Assembly: GCA_009782245.1 (NCBI GenBank)
Contig: WRKK01000275.1
Coordinates: 1-9,313 of the forward strand
Source of the DNA: Defluviitaleaceae bacterium
GTDB taxonomy: Bacteria; Bacillota; Clostridia; Lachnospirales; WQUN01
Length of the DNA stretch: 9,313 nt
Direction: 5' to 3'
The position numbers and the translations under genes were made by a program. Numbering within the stretch: the first letter of the stretch is position 1; each line of letters starts with the position of its first letter. Positions 1-6,207 of this stretch are shown in pieces. Below the pieces are notes generated by a model. The model had not been told where the DNA came from and ran no database searches. It saw only the letters and a program-made list of their open reading frames with translations.

Positions 1-18
1 CTATCGGCAGACAGGTAG

Positions 19-40
19 GGGCGACCGTCCTCGGTCGCCC
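19..40. repeat. GC-rich perfect hairpin, REP-like element
   Basis: A perfect 9-bp stem (GGGCGACCG at 19-27, CGGTCGCCC at 32-40) closes a TCCT loop and is preceded by TAGG. It is far more GC-rich than the surrounding DNA and lies about 85 bases past the glyA stop. No T-run follows on either strand, so it is not a standard intrinsic terminator. From memory, similar TAGGGGCGACC...GGTCGCCCG palindromes are dispersed between genes in many Clostridia; that family assignment is inference. The rest of 1-124 holds no gene that I can see. Confidence 0.55.
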
Positions 41-124
41 GTTCTCCTATAAATCGTTTAAGTTAAGGGCATTGATATTATCCGCCCGTTTAGTTTTATT
101 GGTGAAATTGCGGCTAGTCCACTT

Positions 125-1360
125 TCACTCCCCCTCAAAAGGATACTTTTCGGTTAAACTTCCAACCAACCTTCGCGCACCAGAAACATCATTATCCCTA
201 AGGGTCAAAGCTATAATATTCGCCACAACCTGCATATCTTCCTCTTTTAGCCCGCGGGAGGTAACTGCTGGCGTTCCAAGGCGTATTCCGCTTGTAACAA
301 ACGGGCTTTTTGGGTCAAAGGGTATTGTGTTTTTGTTGCAGGTGCAGCCAACTAAATCTAGCCTAGTTTCCGCCTCTTTGCCCGTTATGTTTATGTTTTG
401 CAAATCTACCAGCATTAAGTGGTTGTCCGTTCCGCCAGATACCAAGTTAAAACCATGGCTTAACAAACTTTCTGCCAAACTTTTAGCATTTTTTAGCACC
501 TGATTAATGTACACCTTAAAACTATCCTGTGCCGCCTCGTGGAAAGCAACCGCCTTTGCCGCAATAACGTGCATTAGCGGCCCGCCTTGTATTCCCGGAA
601 AAAGTGCCTTGTCTATCATTTTTGCATAGCCGTTGCTAGTTAGGATAAGTCCGCCGCGTGGGCCACGCAATGTTTTGTGGGTGGTTGAAGTTGTAAAATG
701 GGCGTGTGGCACAGAGTTTTGGTGGTTTCCTGTAACGATAAGCCCCGCAATATGGGCAACATCAGCAAGCACATAGGCATCTATTTCGTCTGCTATTTGG
801 CGGATAATTGCAAAATCTATTTTTCGTGGATAAGCACTAGCACCGCAAACAATCATCTTTGGTCGATTTTTTAACGCTATTTTTCGCATTTCGTCATAAT
901 CGATAGTGCCTGTATTTTTGCTAACGCCGTAATCCACCACTTTGTAGTACGTACCCGAGATAGTTACAGGGCTGCCGTGCGTTAAATGCCCCCCGTGCGA
1001 GAGGTTCATGCCCATTATTAAATCGTTGGGCTGCAAACACGCAAAATAAACCGCCATATTCGCCTGTGCACCAGAATGCGGTTGTACATTGGCGTGTTCG
1101 GCGTTAAATAGCTGTTTGGCTCGGTTTATTGCTAAATTTTCGGCAATATCCACCATTTGGCAACCGCCATAATAGCGTTTTTGCGGATAACCCTCGGCAT
1201 ATTTATTTGTCAACGGCGAACCCATCGCCGCCATTACTGCCTTGCTTACAAAATTTTCCGATGCAATTAATTCTATCGTGTCTCGCTGGCGGGCTATTTC
1301 AGAGGAGATTGCCGCTGCTAATTGCGGATCGCAACTAGATATATCGCTAAAATTATACAA
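125..1360 (-). CDS. glyA: serine hydroxymethyltransferase (GlyA)
   Basis: PLP-dependent cytoplasmic enzyme that interconverts serine plus tetrahydrofolate with glycine plus 5,10-methylene-tetrahydrofolate, the main source of one-carbon units. The product is 411 residues, the usual family length. Visible signatures: LIASENF near residue 31, KYAEGYPQKRYYGGC at 53-67, QPHSGAQAN at 93-101, DVAHIAGL at 200-207 and the PLP-lysine block TTSTTHKTLRGPRGG, with the Schiff-base lysine at 229 and Asp200/His203 at the expected cofactor positions. The start is a TTG at 1358-1360, supported by AGGAG seven bases upstream; no ATG gives a better start. It is the last minus-strand gene seen, downstream of tRNA-Thr and its terminator. 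The leader carries an 8-bp tandem repeat, and I could not find a clear separate promoter. Nothing in the catalytic core looks damaged. Confidence 0.97.
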   Translation of the reverse strand: MYNFSDISSCDPQLAAAISSEIARQRDTIELIASENFVSKAVMAAMGSPLTNKYAEGYPQKRYYGGCQMVDIAENLAINRAKQLFNAEHANVQPHSGAQANMAVYFACLQPNDLIMGMNLSHGGHLTHGSPVTISGTYYKVVDYGVSKNTGTIDYDEMRKIALKNRPKMIVCGASAYPRKIDFAIIRQIADEIDAYVLADVAHIAGLIVTGNHQNSVPHAHFTTSTTHKTLRGPRGGLILTSNGYAKMIDKALFPGIQGGPLMHVIAAKAVAFHEAAQDSFKVYINQVLKNAKSLAESLLSHGFNLVSGGTDNHLMLVDLQNINITGKEAETRLDLVGCTCNKNTIPFDPKSPFVTSGIRLGTPAVTSRGLKEEDMQVVANIIALTLRDNDVSGARRLVGSLTEKYPFEGE

Positions 1361-1399
1361 AAAATCACTCCTAGTTTTATTTTGTGTTTTTAGTGCGTT

Positions 1400-1428
1400 G
1401 CTTTAATGCTTTAGTGCTTTAGTGCTTT
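1400..1428 (-). repeat. 8-bp tandem repeat in the glyA leader
   Basis: About 3.6 direct copies of GCTTTAGT (plus strand), the first copy being GCTTTAAT, lie between the tRNA terminator and the glyA ribosome site. On the coding strand the unit reads ACTAAAGC. The array sits where a glyA promoter or untranslated leader would be, so a change in copy number would change leader length or promoter spacing. A regulatory role is inference. Confidence 0.7.
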
Positions 1429-1444
1429 GCCAATACAAATCAAA

Positions 1445-1473
1445 CAAAAAAGCCCGAGGATAAGGGCCTTTTT
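1445..1473 (-). terminator. intrinsic terminator after tRNA-Thr
   Basis: Read on the minus strand: AAAAAGGCCC, an 8-base loop, then GGGC followed by TTTTTTG. The GC stem is four pairs (1452-1455 with 1464-1467) and is extended by A/T pairing across one mismatch. The hairpin has T-runs on both sides, so it could work in both directions. It is 32 bases past the tRNA 3' end and about 85 bases before the glyA start, so it probably ends the tRNA transcript and limits read-through into glyA. Confidence 0.75.
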
Positions 1474-1504
1474 GTTTTTTATCCGTTTGTTTTTGTGTAA
1501 AAAC

Positions 1505-1578
1505 AGCTGATAACGGGAATCGAACCCGTGGGCCTCATCCTTACCAAGGATGCGCTCTACCTACTGAGCTATATCAGC
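1505..1578 (-). tRNA. tRNA-Thr (anticodon GGU)
   Basis: The minus strand folds into a full cloverleaf of 74 nt. The acceptor stem GCTGATA pairs with TATCAGC, the D arm is GCTC/GAGC around an 8-nt loop, the anticodon stem CATCC/GGATG encloses TTGGTAA with anticodon GGT, and the T arm ACGGG/CCCGT encloses TTCGATT. The discriminator base is U, and no CCA is encoded (GTTTTT follows), so CCA must be added by nucleotidyltransferase. The variable loop counts as six bases, one more than is most common. It decodes ACC and, by wobble, ACU. Confidence 0.95.
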
Positions 1579-1587
1579 AGTAAAATA

Positions 1588-1616
1588 ATAATACCAGGTT
1601 AAAAATTTTTTGTCAA
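1588..1616 (-). promoter_or_regulatory. promoter of tRNA-Thr
   Basis: On the minus strand a perfect -35 box TTGACA (1611-1616) is followed after exactly 17 bases by TATTAT (1588-1593), with TGG directly upstream of the -10. The predicted start lies a few bases before the tRNA 5' end at 1578. This is one of the strongest vegetative promoters in the window, as expected for a stable RNA gene. Confidence 0.85.
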
Positions 1617-1649
1617 GTTTTTTGCAAAAAATTTTTTTGAGATTTTTGG

Positions 1650-3047
1650 TCATCGTTTTATTGTTATAAAATCCGCTGGGTTTGGCGAAAAATTAATTTT
1701 AGTCGGCAAAATAGGCGGCGAATTATTTGCGTTGCGTTTGGTTGATATTCCGATATTTCCAACGCCAAGCTGCCCGTTATCGTTTATGCCCCAAGCCCAC
1801 AAAGTGCCGTTATTTTTAATCGCCCAAAAAGACTGATATTCGCTGGCTACGCAAAAAACACTATCCATTATTTTTGCGGATAACCGTGGTGCAGAAATAA
1901 TTTTGTCGGTGCTCCACAACGAGCCGTCTTTTTTTAGGATTGCACCTATTGTGTAGCCTGCAACATCGTTGGGCAATATTTTTAGCGGCGAATCGTGAAA
2001 AAGCACTTTTTTGCCGTCGTAACCTCTGCCCCAAACCCACAAACTGCCGTCATTTTTTATTATGGAGACCGAAATTCCGTCCAAATAAATATCCAAAACA
2101 TCGTCCATTATGGGGCAAGGTTTTGTGTTGCACATAGATGGCAAATATTTTAAGCCTGGATTTTTAACATGATAACCCAAACTCCAAAGGCTGCCGTCCG
2201 TTTTGATTGCCAGCGATATTCCGCTGTTTATTTTTGCGATTTTTACAGAATCCATTATTTTTGTCGGCACGTTTGAATAATAATTTGATTTTACGTTACC
2301 GCCCAACGGGATTCCCTCGCGGATAATGCCCGTTAGCCACAGGCTGTTGTCATTTTTGGTTATCAGCAGAAAAAAATCGGTAGCACTGGCGGCTAACACA
2401 TCGCCCGATATTTTTTGCGGTTTATGGTTAAGCAAAACGCCGTTTATCCACTGTTTGTGCTTATCATAATTGTTGGTAGACCATGCCCATAAAGTGCTGT
2501 CTAATTTTACGGCGTATATTATCCCGTTTGAAATTGTGGCAAATTTCACATTATCCATTATTTTTTTTGGCACAAACTGTATTTTTACGTTGGGATAATC
2601 GTATGTATTGACCAATCCCCAATGCCACAAACCGCCGTCCGCTGTAACCGCCAGCACCGCACCGCCGTTTGTGGCTATATGAATTGCGGTATTTTCGGCA
2701 TTTTCAAAATCCTCAAAATTTTCAAAGCCCAATAATTGGCAAATACACGCAATGATAATTTCAGCGGATTCTTGCTGTATTGCATAATCGGTTGACATTT
2801 CCTTGATAAGATTGCGAGATGTTAAAAATTCGTTGTTAGCAATGGCAATTTTTAGCCTTTGGTAGGCTTTCATTTCTATAATTGCGATGTTTAGCAAGTG
2901 GCTTATACGCTTTCTTTCGGAACTTTCGATTTTTCGGTTGCCTAAAATATCCTCTATTATCCCACGGAAGAACCTAGGGTTGATAAAGGCGGTTTCGCCG
3001 AATTGTGCAATTATATCTTGAAAAGCCTGAATTATTATTTCTCGCAT
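1650..3047 (-). CDS. RCC1-repeat beta-propeller protein with N-terminal helical domain
   Basis: A 465-residue protein of unknown specific function. Residues 130-450 carry seven repeats of about 40-50 residues, each marked by a D/N-x-x-L-W motif (DGGLW 137, DSTLW 183, DNSLW 233, DGSLW 284, DGSLW 333, DGSLW 374, NGTLW 413), often with KIMDxV between them; the last repeat has the classic WAWGINDNGQLGVG. This is the RCC1 (regulator of chromosome condensation) fold, where seven blades close one propeller that usually binds proteins. Residues 1-115 are hydrophilic, rich in helix-formers and unlike the propeller, and may be an adaptor domain. No signal peptide or membrane segment is visible, so it is probably cytoplasmic. 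The ATG at 3047 is chosen because AAGGAG lies six bases upstream and the promoter lies at 3115-3143; an upstream ATG at 3143 falls inside the -35 box. It is divergent from the antiporter genes. Confidence 0.88.
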   Translation of the reverse strand: MREIIIQAFQDIIAQFGETAFINPRFFRGIIEDILGNRKIESSERKRISHLLNIAIIEMKAYQRLKIAIANNEFLTSRNLIKEMSTDYAIQQESAEIIIACICQLLGFENFEDFENAENTAIHIATNGGAVLAVTADGGLWHWGLVNTYDYPNVKIQFVPKKIMDNVKFATISNGIIYAVKLDSTLWAWSTNNYDKHKQWINGVLLNHKPQKISGDVLAASATDFFLLITKNDNSLWLTGIIREGIPLGGNVKSNYYSNVPTKIMDSVKIAKINSGISLAIKTDGSLWSLGYHVKNPGLKYLPSMCNTKPCPIMDDVLDIYLDGISVSIIKNDGSLWVWGRGYDGKKVLFHDSPLKILPNDVAGYTIGAILKKDGSLWSTDKIISAPRLSAKIMDSVFCVASEYQSFWAIKNNGTLWAWGINDNGQLGVGNIGISTKRNANNSPPILPTKINFSPNPADFITIKR

Positions 3048-3063
3048 TGTGAACTCCTTTTGG

Positions 3064-3100
3064 TTTTTTGCGGTTTTTGCGGATTTTTGCGATTTTTCGC
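3064..3100 (-). repeat. degenerate CGCAAAAA tandem repeat in the RCC1-gene leader
   Basis: On the coding strand the leader between the promoter and the AAGGAG site reads as about four imperfect units, CGAAAAAT, CGCAAAAATC, CGCAAAAAC and CGCAAAAAAC. A short GCGA/TCGC inverted repeat lies at 3089-3100. The units look like slippage products. Any effect on translation is inference. Confidence 0.5.
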
Positions 3101-3114
3101 AAGTTGTTAAGATT

Positions 3115-3143
3115 ATTTTAGCACATCGTTGGATTTTTTTCAA
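3115..3143 (-). promoter_or_regulatory. promoter of the RCC1-repeat gene
   Basis: Minus-strand -35 TTGAAA (3138-3143) and -10 TAAAAT (3115-3120) are 17 bases apart, with TGC directly upstream of the -10. The predicted start near 3108 gives a leader of about 60 nt that contains the CGCAAAAA repeat. It supports the downstream ATG at 3047 as the true start. Confidence 0.75.
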
Positions 3144-3175
3144 ATTTTTTAGTTCAAATTATTTTGCAAACCCGC

Positions 3176-3204
3176 TTGTATTATTTTCTGCCATGTGCTA
3201 AAAT
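3176..3204 (+). promoter_or_regulatory. promoter of the antiporter pair
   Basis: -35-like TTGTAT (3176-3181) and -10 TAAAAT (3199-3204) are 17 bases apart, with the TGC extension. The 14 bases ATGTGCTAAAATAA (3193-3206) repeat exactly, in inverted orientation, the -10 region of the divergent RCC1-gene promoter (3113-3126). The weak -35 box is offset by the extended -10. The predicted leader is about 23 nt and ends in AAAGGAGG. Confidence 0.65.
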
Positions 3205-3232
3205 AACAAAATAACCCAAAGGAGGCTCGTCC

Positions 3233-4468
3233 ATGTTCATTTTCAAGCTAAGCATATTATTCACCTTGGGCGTTGTCTTATCCACCGTTATGAACAAAGC
3301 GCGCATACCCGATTCGCTGGCGTACATTACCGCCGGCGTTATTTTAGGACCCGCTTTACTTAACCTTTTCAATTACCAAGATTTATACTCCTTTGAACTT
3401 ATCAACCGTTTTGCGATTTGCATGGTTGGCTTTTCCGTCAGCCAATCTCTTAATGTTGCGGTGCTTAAAAAGGCAAAATTTCGGCTGGTTTTTGTTTCCA
3501 TTGTGCAGGCGTTGGTTACTTTTGGCGTGGTTTCGGTTGCCGTGTTTGCGTTTTCGGGAAGTGTGATTTTTGCCCTGCTTTTGGGGGCTGTTTCCTCAGC
3601 GACTGCGCCGATGATTCCTATTATGGTTTTGCGGCAATTTCAGGCAAAAGGCGAACTATCCGATGCAATCGTGCCAGTTATCGCCGTTGACGACCTTGTC
3701 TGTATTGTGCTGTTTTACTTGGCTTTTGCGGTAAGTTTGGTTTTGATAGATAATTATAATTTTACCACGCTAATTTTTGAATACGCCACAATGCTTACGT
3801 TTAGCGTAATTGTTGGGCTTGCCTTTGGGCTAATTTGCGTGGCGTTTTTTAACTGGCTGCTAAAAAGCCGCGAAGAATACCTCGTTGCCGCCGTTAGCAT
3901 CTGCTTTGCTTGCGTGGGATTGGCGGAAGTGCTGGATTTGCAGCCAACCGTGCTTGCAATGGCGGCTGGTTTTGTGGTTGCAAACCTCGCCAAGCGAAAC
4001 ACCGACGTTTTTGAGACGCTACAATCGTTTGCACCGCCTGTATTTTTGGCGTTTTTCGTTGCAACTTCGTCAATCGTTGTCATGGATATTTCCCATGTGA
4101 TAAATTTTGGGATAATCGGCGTGGTTTACATTTTGGCGAGAACCGTTGGCAAACTTTTTGGCAATTATATTGGTGCAAAAATGTTCGATTGCAACAAAAC
4201 CGTGCAAAAATATTTGGGCGTGTCAACCTTGTCGCAAGCGGGAATTATCCTAATTATGTCCGATATAATTTTGTCGGAGATTCCGTATGTCGGCGAGCAG
4301 CTTTACATTATAATTCGTGGTGCTTGCGTTATTTTTCTCGTGGTTGGTCCATCGCTGACAAAATTCGCAATAAGCCGTGCTGGCGAAATTTCAGAAATTT
4401 CAGAAACCCCAGAAATTCTAGAAATTCCAGAAACCCACCAGAAAGGAGCAACCCATGATATTTTTTAA
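3233..4468 (+). CDS. CPA-family cation/proton antiporter, first paralogue
   Basis: A polytopic membrane protein of 411 residues, hydrophobic almost throughout, of the Na+/H+ exchanger superfamily (PF00999 type, CPA2-like). Signs of the family: an early GVILGPALL segment (35-43), SATAP at 122-126 before MVLRQFQAKG, an Asp pair at 153-154 (VDDLVC) matching the ion-binding DD of electrogenic CPA2 carriers, and the late YLGVSTLSQAGIILI helix. It would exchange Na+ or K+ for H+; which ion cannot be told. There is no C-terminal RCK/TrkA domain of the Kef type. The ATG has AAAGGAGG seven bases upstream. The C-terminus is odd: after RAGEI, where the neighbouring paralogue stops, a 9-bp repeat encodes EISEISETPEILEIPETH and the frame runs across the next gene's ribosome site. 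It overlaps the second antiporter by 14 nt. Confidence 0.9.
   Translation: MFIFKLSILFTLGVVLSTVMNKARIPDSLAYITAGVILGPALLNLFNYQDLYSFELINRFAICMVGFSVSQSLNVAVLKKAKFRLVFVSIVQALVTFGVVSVAVFAFSGSVIFALLLGAVSSATAPMIPIMVLRQFQAKGELSDAIVPVIAVDDLVCIVLFYLAFAVSLVLIDNYNFTTLIFEYATMLTFSVIVGLAFGLICVAFFNWLLKSREEYLVAAVSICFACVGLAEVLDLQPTVLAMAAGFVVANLAKRNTDVFETLQSFAPPVFLAFFVATSSIVVMDISHVINFGIIGVVYILARTVGKLFGNYIGAKMFDCNKTVQKYLGVSTLSQAGIILIMSDIILSEIPYVGEQLYIIIRGACVIFLVVGPSLTKFAISRAGEISEISETPEILEIPETHQKGATHDIF
4385..4438 (+). repeat. 9-bp minisatellite coding the antiporter tail
   Basis: Six contiguous 9-bp units of the type GAAATTTCA (variants GAAACCCCA, GAAATTCTA, GAAATTCCA, GAAACCCAC) encode E-I/T-x triplets. The unit length is a multiple of three, so copy-number change would alter tail length but keep the frame. 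It lies immediately before the AAAGGAG site (4442-4448) of the next gene. Confidence 0.9.
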
Positions 4469-5615
4469 GTTGGCAATTTTAATTTTTGTCGGGTTGATTT
4501 TTGCGAATGTAATCGAAAAAATCGGCTTGCCGAAAGTTTCGGCGTATTTTTTGACGGGCGTGTTGCTTGGGCCTTCTGTAACGGGCTTTTTAACGGTTGA
4601 CGATTTGAACTCGTTGCAAATTGTTTCGCAGGTGGCGCTTGCTTGCATTTGTTTTGGGATAGGAAAATCGTTTAATTACAACGAAATTAAGGGGTATGGT
4701 GCGAGAATAATCGTTTTAACGTTATTTGAATCGCTGACGACATCGGTATTCGTTTTTGCGGTGCTTTTCTTCGTTTTGCGGCAAAGTTTTGAGGTTAGCA
4801 TTTTGCTGGCGGCGATAGCGGCAGCGACCGCACCCGCCGTGCCGCTTATGGTTTTGCGGCAATTTAAGGCAAAGGGCGCTCTTAGCAAGACGATTATTCC
4901 GATAGTTGGGCTGGACGATGTGGTTTGCGTGGTAGTTTTTGGGCTAAGTTTGGCGATTGTAAAGGCAAGCGGCGGCACAGAGGAAACGCTGGGGTACGCC
5001 ACTTTGCACATGATAATCAACATTTTCGTAACGTTGATAACGGGCGTAACTTTGGGCTACATTTTTTCGCTGATAATCAAAGAGTTGGATAAAAAGAGCG
5101 ACATTTTAATTTTGACAATCGGAATCGCCACATTGGGCGTGGGATTGGCGTTGATGTTTGAATTAGAACTGATAATTTTGTCCATAACGACAGGGACGAT
5201 TGTGGCGAATTTTGTGCCGAAATCGGACGCAATTTTTGACAATTTGACAAGCAATTTTATGCCGCCGCTGTTTTTGGTATTTTTCGGGATTTCCGCAGCA
5301 AGCCTAGAGTTAGCCTATTTAGCGGACGTGAGCCTAATCGGCATTGTGTATATTTTGGCGCGTGGCTTAGGAAAAGTGGCGGGTTCGGCGATTGGTGCGA
5401 ATGTTGGCAAGTTTCCAGCGGTTGTAAAAAAATATTTGGGAATGGCGATTTTGTCGCAAGCTGGCGTAGGAATTGGGCTTGCGGTAATCGTCCGCCAAGA
5501 GTTGGGCGAAGTTGGGCAGCGAGTGTACACAATAGCATTGGCGGGGGTTTTAGTTTACGAGATTATCGGGCCGTTGCTTACAAAGTATGCAGTTAAGCGG
5601 GCTGGCGAGATTTGA
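4455..5615 (+). CDS. CPA-family cation/proton antiporter, second paralogue
   Basis: A 386-residue polytopic membrane protein, clearly homologous along its length to the preceding gene (shared GVxLGP, ATAPxxPxMVLRQFxAKGxLS, the Asp pair at 154-155 in LDDVVCVV, and the YLGMAILSQAGVGIGLAVIV helix), so the pair arose by tandem duplication. CPA2-type carriers use the Asp pair and the broken helix around the TAP motif to exchange a monovalent cation for protons. The protein ends at KRAGEI, with no regulatory C-terminal domain. The ATG is preceded by AAAGGAG six bases upstream, inside the end of the first gene (14-nt overlap), so the two are probably translationally coupled. CPA carriers act as dimers; a heterodimer here is possible but only inferred. 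The two copies are well diverged outside the motifs. Confidence 0.9.
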   Translation: MIFFKLAILIFVGLIFANVIEKIGLPKVSAYFLTGVLLGPSVTGFLTVDDLNSLQIVSQVALACICFGIGKSFNYNEIKGYGARIIVLTLFESLTTSVFVFAVLFFVLRQSFEVSILLAAIAAATAPAVPLMVLRQFKAKGALSKTIIPIVGLDDVVCVVVFGLSLAIVKASGGTEETLGYATLHMIINIFVTLITGVTLGYIFSLIIKELDKKSDILILTIGIATLGVGLALMFELELIILSITTGTIVANFVPKSDAIFDNLTSNFMPPLFLVFFGISAASLELAYLADVSLIGIVYILARGLGKVAGSAIGANVGKFPAVVKKYLGMAILSQAGVGIGLAVIVRQELGEVGQRVYTIALAGVLVYEIIGPLLTKYAVKRAGEI

Positions 5616-5651
5616 GGGTTTGGTAATGGGGGGGTTCTAGTGGGGTAATTT

Positions 5652-6122
5652 TTATGTTGCCTGTTGTAAAAAGGTTGGCATGGTAACTGACAGACCGATT
5701 GACGGTTGGGCTGGTTCTGGTTGGGTTGATTGAAGTTCGTTGCTTACAAACTCTGGATATTTAACAAAATCAATATCTATCCGCTCGCCGTTTTGTTTCC
5801 ATTCGGCACAGCAAAAATATTTGTCCCATTTGTTAGAGAGTTGTTCTGCTCTGGTTAGTTTAGTGAACTCTTCTTTATAAGCGAGCGGAACAAGCCAGCC
5901 AGATAAATCTTCGTAGTAAATTGTTTCGGTTTCTAAATCGTGTCCCTCGCCACATTCTATTTCAAAAAAGCAACCTTGTTTTTCTGCAAGCCTGTTTATG
6001 ATTGCTATGTAATTGTCTGATTTTTGGTCAAATGTTAGCATATTATTCCACTTTCCTGCCAGTTTTAAGACGTTTATTATTTTTTCCGTTTTTGAATGTT
6101 GTATTTTGCGGAAAAAATCCAT
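5652..6122 (-). CDS. unknown protein, possibly the 3' part of a broken gene
   Basis: A 156-residue product that I do not recognise. It is mixed alpha/beta in look, soluble, with ECGEGHDLETET near residues 56-67, YYEDLSGWLVPLAY around 69-82, two adjacent Cys (CCAEW) near 104 and a Pro/Gln-rich end (QSTQPEPAQPS). The ATG at 6120-6122 has only CGGAG four bases upstream and is directly preceded by an in-frame TGA. A second possible start, ATG at 6039-6041, lies one base after the stop of the overlapping 54-aa ORF and would give 129 residues. Deleting one T from the T6 run (6112-6117) joins this frame to the 54-aa ORF (NGFFRKIQ...), so the upstream part may belong to a single longer gene. It is convergent with the antiporter operon, with only 36 bases between and no clear terminator. 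Confidence 0.6.
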   Translation of the reverse strand: MDFFRKIQHSKTEKIINVLKLAGKWNNMLTFDQKSDNYIAIINRLAEKQGCFFEIECGEGHDLETETIYYEDLSGWLVPLAYKEEFTKLTRAEQLSNKWDKYFCCAEWKQNGERIDIDFVKYPEFVSNELQSTQPEPAQPSIGLSVTMPTFLQQAT

Positions 6123-6207
6123 TCAACTCCGTTCTTATTGCCCTTGCAATTTCACGACTTAACGGCTGTGCATTATCTCGGTTGGTAAACACAGATTGTC
6201 TCGTCAA
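6043..6207 (-). CDS. 54-aa ORF, likely middle part of a frameshifted gene
   Basis: Starts with TTG overlapping the TGA of the preceding ORF (TTGA at 6204-6207) and ends in TAA one base before an ATG in the next frame. The first half (DNAQPLSREIARAIRTELNG at 11-30) looks protein-like with an amphipathic helix; the tail (KNGKNNKRLKTGRKVE) does not. The only ribosome-like run, AGGGGG, is two bases from the TTG, too close to be convincing. One extra G in the G5 run at 6210-6214 would join it to the preceding 67-aa ORF, and one T less at 6112-6117 would join it to the next ORF. I do not recognise a family. Confidence 0.4.
   Translation of the reverse strand: MTRQSVFTNRDNAQPLSREIARAIRTELNGFFPQNTTFKNGKNNKRLKTGRKVE

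Noticed and set aside
72..503. A 143-codon plus-strand open frame opposite glyA
   Set aside because: Lies antisense to a strongly supported glyA, has no ribosome site and no recognisable protein features; a shadow frame.
1617..1649. A terminator after the RCC1-repeat gene in the A6/T6 palindromes
   Set aside because: Only A-T pairing, no GC stem, and the region is the upstream part of the tRNA promoter.
2444..2452. TTATCCACT, one mismatch from a DnaA box
   Set aside because: Single, inside the RCC1-repeat coding sequence and far from dnaA; expected by chance.
3048..3143. An upstream ATG at 3143 that would add 32 residues to the RCC1-repeat protein
   Set aside because: It falls inside the -35 box, has no ribosome site, and codes a Lys/Ser-rich stretch from the CGCAAAAA repeat; ATG at 3047 has AAGGAG at the right distance.
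3278..3286. TTATCCACC, one mismatch from a DnaA box
   Set aside because: Isolated and inside the first antiporter gene; no cluster around it.
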